7,302 bases of DNA from Alphaproteobacteria bacterium (GTDB lineage: Bacteria > Pseudomonadota > Alphaproteobacteria > Micropepsales > Micropepsaceae), in assembly GCA_017307315.1 (NCBI GenBank), contig JAFKFF010000334.1, positions 6,230 through 13,531 on the forward strand, written 5' to 3'. Below the pieces are notes generated by a model. The model did no database searches. It had not been told where the DNA came from and saw nothing but the letters and a program-made list of their open reading frames with translations. Positions 6,083 through 7,302 of this stretch are shown in pieces. The translations under genes were made by a program, and so were the position numbers. Numbering within the stretch: position 1 is the stretch's first letter; every line of letters starts with the position of its first letter.

Positions 6083-7001
6083 TCAACCGGCGAGCGCGGC
6101 GATCCGCGCATGCAGATCTTCGGCGAGATTGAGACCGTCCTTGGCAGCGCGCGCCCGCGCCGCCAGGCGCCGGTCCCCCGGCAACCTAGCGCCGTCGGCG
6201 GCGATGGCTTGCGCCAGTTCGGTCATGCGCGCCGCGAAACTTGCACCGGCGAAATGCGCCGGATCGAGCGCGATCAGGAATTGCCCCGAGCGCGGCGGTC
6301 CGTCCTTGGCGTCCCTGAACCCGCTGGCTTCCCAGCCGAAATGCGCGCCCGCCAAGGCGCCCACCGGGATCGGTGGTGGCCCTGCCTTCCGCGTCCACCG
6401 CCCAGCCCTCAGGGATCGCGGAGCCTTTGGCTTTGGCGGCCACGATCTTACTGCGCGCCACCACCGACAGGGCCATGTCGATCACCAAGGGCGGGCGTTC
6501 CGGTATCGGTGCGGCGAACGCCAAGGGATCGGTGCCCAGCCTGGGCCGCACGCCGCCATGAAAGGCCATCGCGCTGGGCGTGTTGGCGAAGGCGAAGGCG
6601 ACAAGCCCGTCTTCCGCCAATCGCTCGACATGCCGGCCGGCCTGGCCGCAATGATGGGACGCAAAAATGCCGACAGACGCGACGCCCATATTGCGCGCCA
6701 ACGGCACCAGCGTTTCCAGCGCCAGATCGATGGCGGGATAGGCGAACCCGGTCTTGGCATCCACCCGCCGCGCGGCGCCTTCGCCGCCGATGGTGGGCTC
6801 AGCAAAGCCATCCACCTTTCCCACCCGCGCCTGCTCGGCATAGGACGGCACGCGCACCAATCCATGGCCGGCCTGACCGTCCGCTTCCGCGGCGACCAGC
6901 GCCCTGGCCGTGGCGCGGGCATTCACCTCGGAGGTCCGGCACGCCATCAAGGCGCGCGCGACCAGCGCCTCGGCCCCGGCGAGGGAAAGCGTGACGCTCA
7001 T
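6083..7001 (-). pseudogene. Broken Ldh2/ComC-family malate/lactate/sulfolactate dehydrogenase (internal deletion and frameshift)
   Basis: An NAD(P)-dependent 2-hydroxyacid dehydrogenase of the Ldh2 family, in two frames. From the ATG at 7001 the first 212 residues are family-typical: GHGLVRVPSY (H46, R50), ASHHCGQAG (H116, H117), LGTDPLAFAAP (155-165), IDMALSVVARSKI (174-186), and IPEGWAVDAEGRATTDP (196-212). At 6366/6365 the frame changes. The C-terminal part continues one base out of frame from 6364: GALAGAHFGWEASGF, then QFLIALDP, then LPGDRRLAARARAAKDG, to a TGA at 6083. Compared with the family, the stretch of about 27 residues with the PxGGxKGxGLAL segment is missing, so about 80 nt (3n-1) are lost. 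The first frame otherwise runs into non-homologous residues to a stop at 6186. The start lies 4 bp after the SuyB-like stop. That neighbour favours sulfolactate (ComC) as the ancestral substrate, but malate or lactate type cannot be excluded. A real mutation and an assembly error are both possible. Confidence 0.8.
6361..6376. repeat. Short perfect inverted repeat at the dehydrogenase break point
   Basis: CCACCG (6361-6366) and CGGTGG (6371-6376) are perfect reverse complements around a four-base loop. The deletion/frameshift junction inferred from the protein (6365/6366) falls inside it. A small GC-rich hairpin there could have promoted replication slippage or misled sequencing; it may also be chance. 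Confidence 0.4.
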
Positions 7002-7005
7002 CCGA

Positions 7006-7302
7006 TCAGGCGCTGCGATAGAGCTTGGTCATCACGAATTCGCGGTGGCCCAAAGCCTCGGCGGCGGTGAGCCGACCGTTGGCGGTTTTCTCGATCATGT
7101 CGATCAACACGTCGCCAGCCTGGTCGATGGTCATCTCGCGCCGCACGATGCCGGAAACATCGACATCGATATGCTCGCTCATCAGCCGCACGGTGCGCGG
7201 ATTTCCCGTCACCTTGACCACCGGCATGATGGGATTGCCGATCACATTGCCCTGGCCGGTGGGGAAGATGTGCACGACATAGCCGGCCGCCGCCTGCAAG
7301 GC
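7006..7302 (-). CDS. suyB: C-terminal part of UxaA-family hydro-lyase, probably (2R)-sulfolactate sulfo-lyase large subunit (partial)
   Basis: The last 98 residues of a gene whose 5' end lies beyond the window. The stretch with [25 protein letters not shown] is the C-terminal metal-lyase core of the altronate/galactarate dehydratase (UxaA/GarD) superfamily. [20 protein letters not shown], with DVSG in place of the DINAG/DFNAG of sugar-acid dehydratases, and the ending [16 protein letters not shown], fit SuyB, which with SuyA splits (R)-sulfolactate into pyruvate and sulfite in the cytoplasm. The dehydrogenase that follows after 4 bp fits as well, since ComC-type enzymes interconvert sulfolactate and sulfopyruvate in such operons. 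The assignment rests on remembered family patterns over a short fragment; another UxaA-family hydro-lyase is possible. A SuyA partner would be expected just upstream (beyond 7302). Confidence 0.65.
   Translation of the reverse strand, partial: ALQAAAGYVVHIFPTGQGNVIGNPIMPVVKVTGNPRTVRLMSEHIDVDVSGIVRREMTIDQAGDVLIDMIEKTANGRLTAAEALGHREFVMTKLYRSA

Noticed and set aside
4759..6111. 450-codon open frame on the minus strand
   Set aside because: It is antisense to the FadL gene, which has a ribosome site, signal peptide and NPA motif. The minus-strand product has none of these.
6129..7070. 313-codon open frame on the plus strand
   Set aside because: It overlaps the dehydrogenase in antisense and runs into the lyase. 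It is arginine/proline-rich and resembles no family; the minus-strand reading is strongly supported.
1..7302. tRNA, rRNA, CRISPR array, insertion sequence, attachment site
   Set aside because: Read through on both strands: no repeat-spacer pattern, no transposase or integrase motifs, no paired terminal repeats, and no tRNA-like or rRNA-like stretch was recognised.

Overview
The window (about 63% GC by eye, dense GC-rich coding, very short gaps between convergent genes) looks like the chromosome of an alphaproteobacterium. Supporting signs are the GC-rich codon use, a DivJ/PleC-style HisKA kinase, and a perfect match to the CtrA-binding consensus TTAA-N7-TTAAC. The genus cannot be named from this sequence.

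Layout: (1) 52-1428 (+) encodes an FAD/NAD(P)-binding oxidoreductase of the NAD_binding_9/YdhS type. (2) 1429-1673 is an intergenic region with an A/T-rich block holding a sigma70-like promoter and the CtrA box. (3) 1674-3128 (+) encodes an unusual fusion: an N-terminal PilZ-like domain joined to a class I SAM-dependent methyltransferase of the type annotated as PhcB-like (hydroxy fatty acid methyl ester signal synthases). (4) 3142-4572 (-), tail to tail with gene 3 and 13 bp away, encodes a sensor histidine kinase with about six N-terminal membrane helices and no receiver domain. (5) 4573-4743 is a divergent promoter region. (6) 4744-6072 (+) encodes a FadL/OmpP1-type outer-membrane channel for long-chain hydrophobic molecules. 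(7) 6083-7001 (-) is a broken Ldh2/ComC-family dehydrogenase: an internal deletion of about 80 nt removes the conserved glycine-rich segment and shifts the frame. (8) 7006-7302 (-) is the C-terminal part of a UxaA-family hydro-lyase that most resembles the large subunit of (2R)-sulfolactate sulfo-lyase (SuyB). It lies 4 bp upstream of the broken dehydrogenase in the same operon.

Working together: the most interesting idea is that genes 3, 4 and 6 form a compact long-chain signalling set. The PilZ-methyltransferase would make a fatty-acid-methyl-ester-like signal under c-di-GMP and CtrA control, FadL would move it across the outer membrane, and the six-helix kinase would sense it. The family-level assignments are reasonably supported; the functional link between the three genes is inference. 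The right edge is a separate catabolic operon, probably for sulfolactate, whose dehydrogenase is disrupted either truly or by an assembly error.
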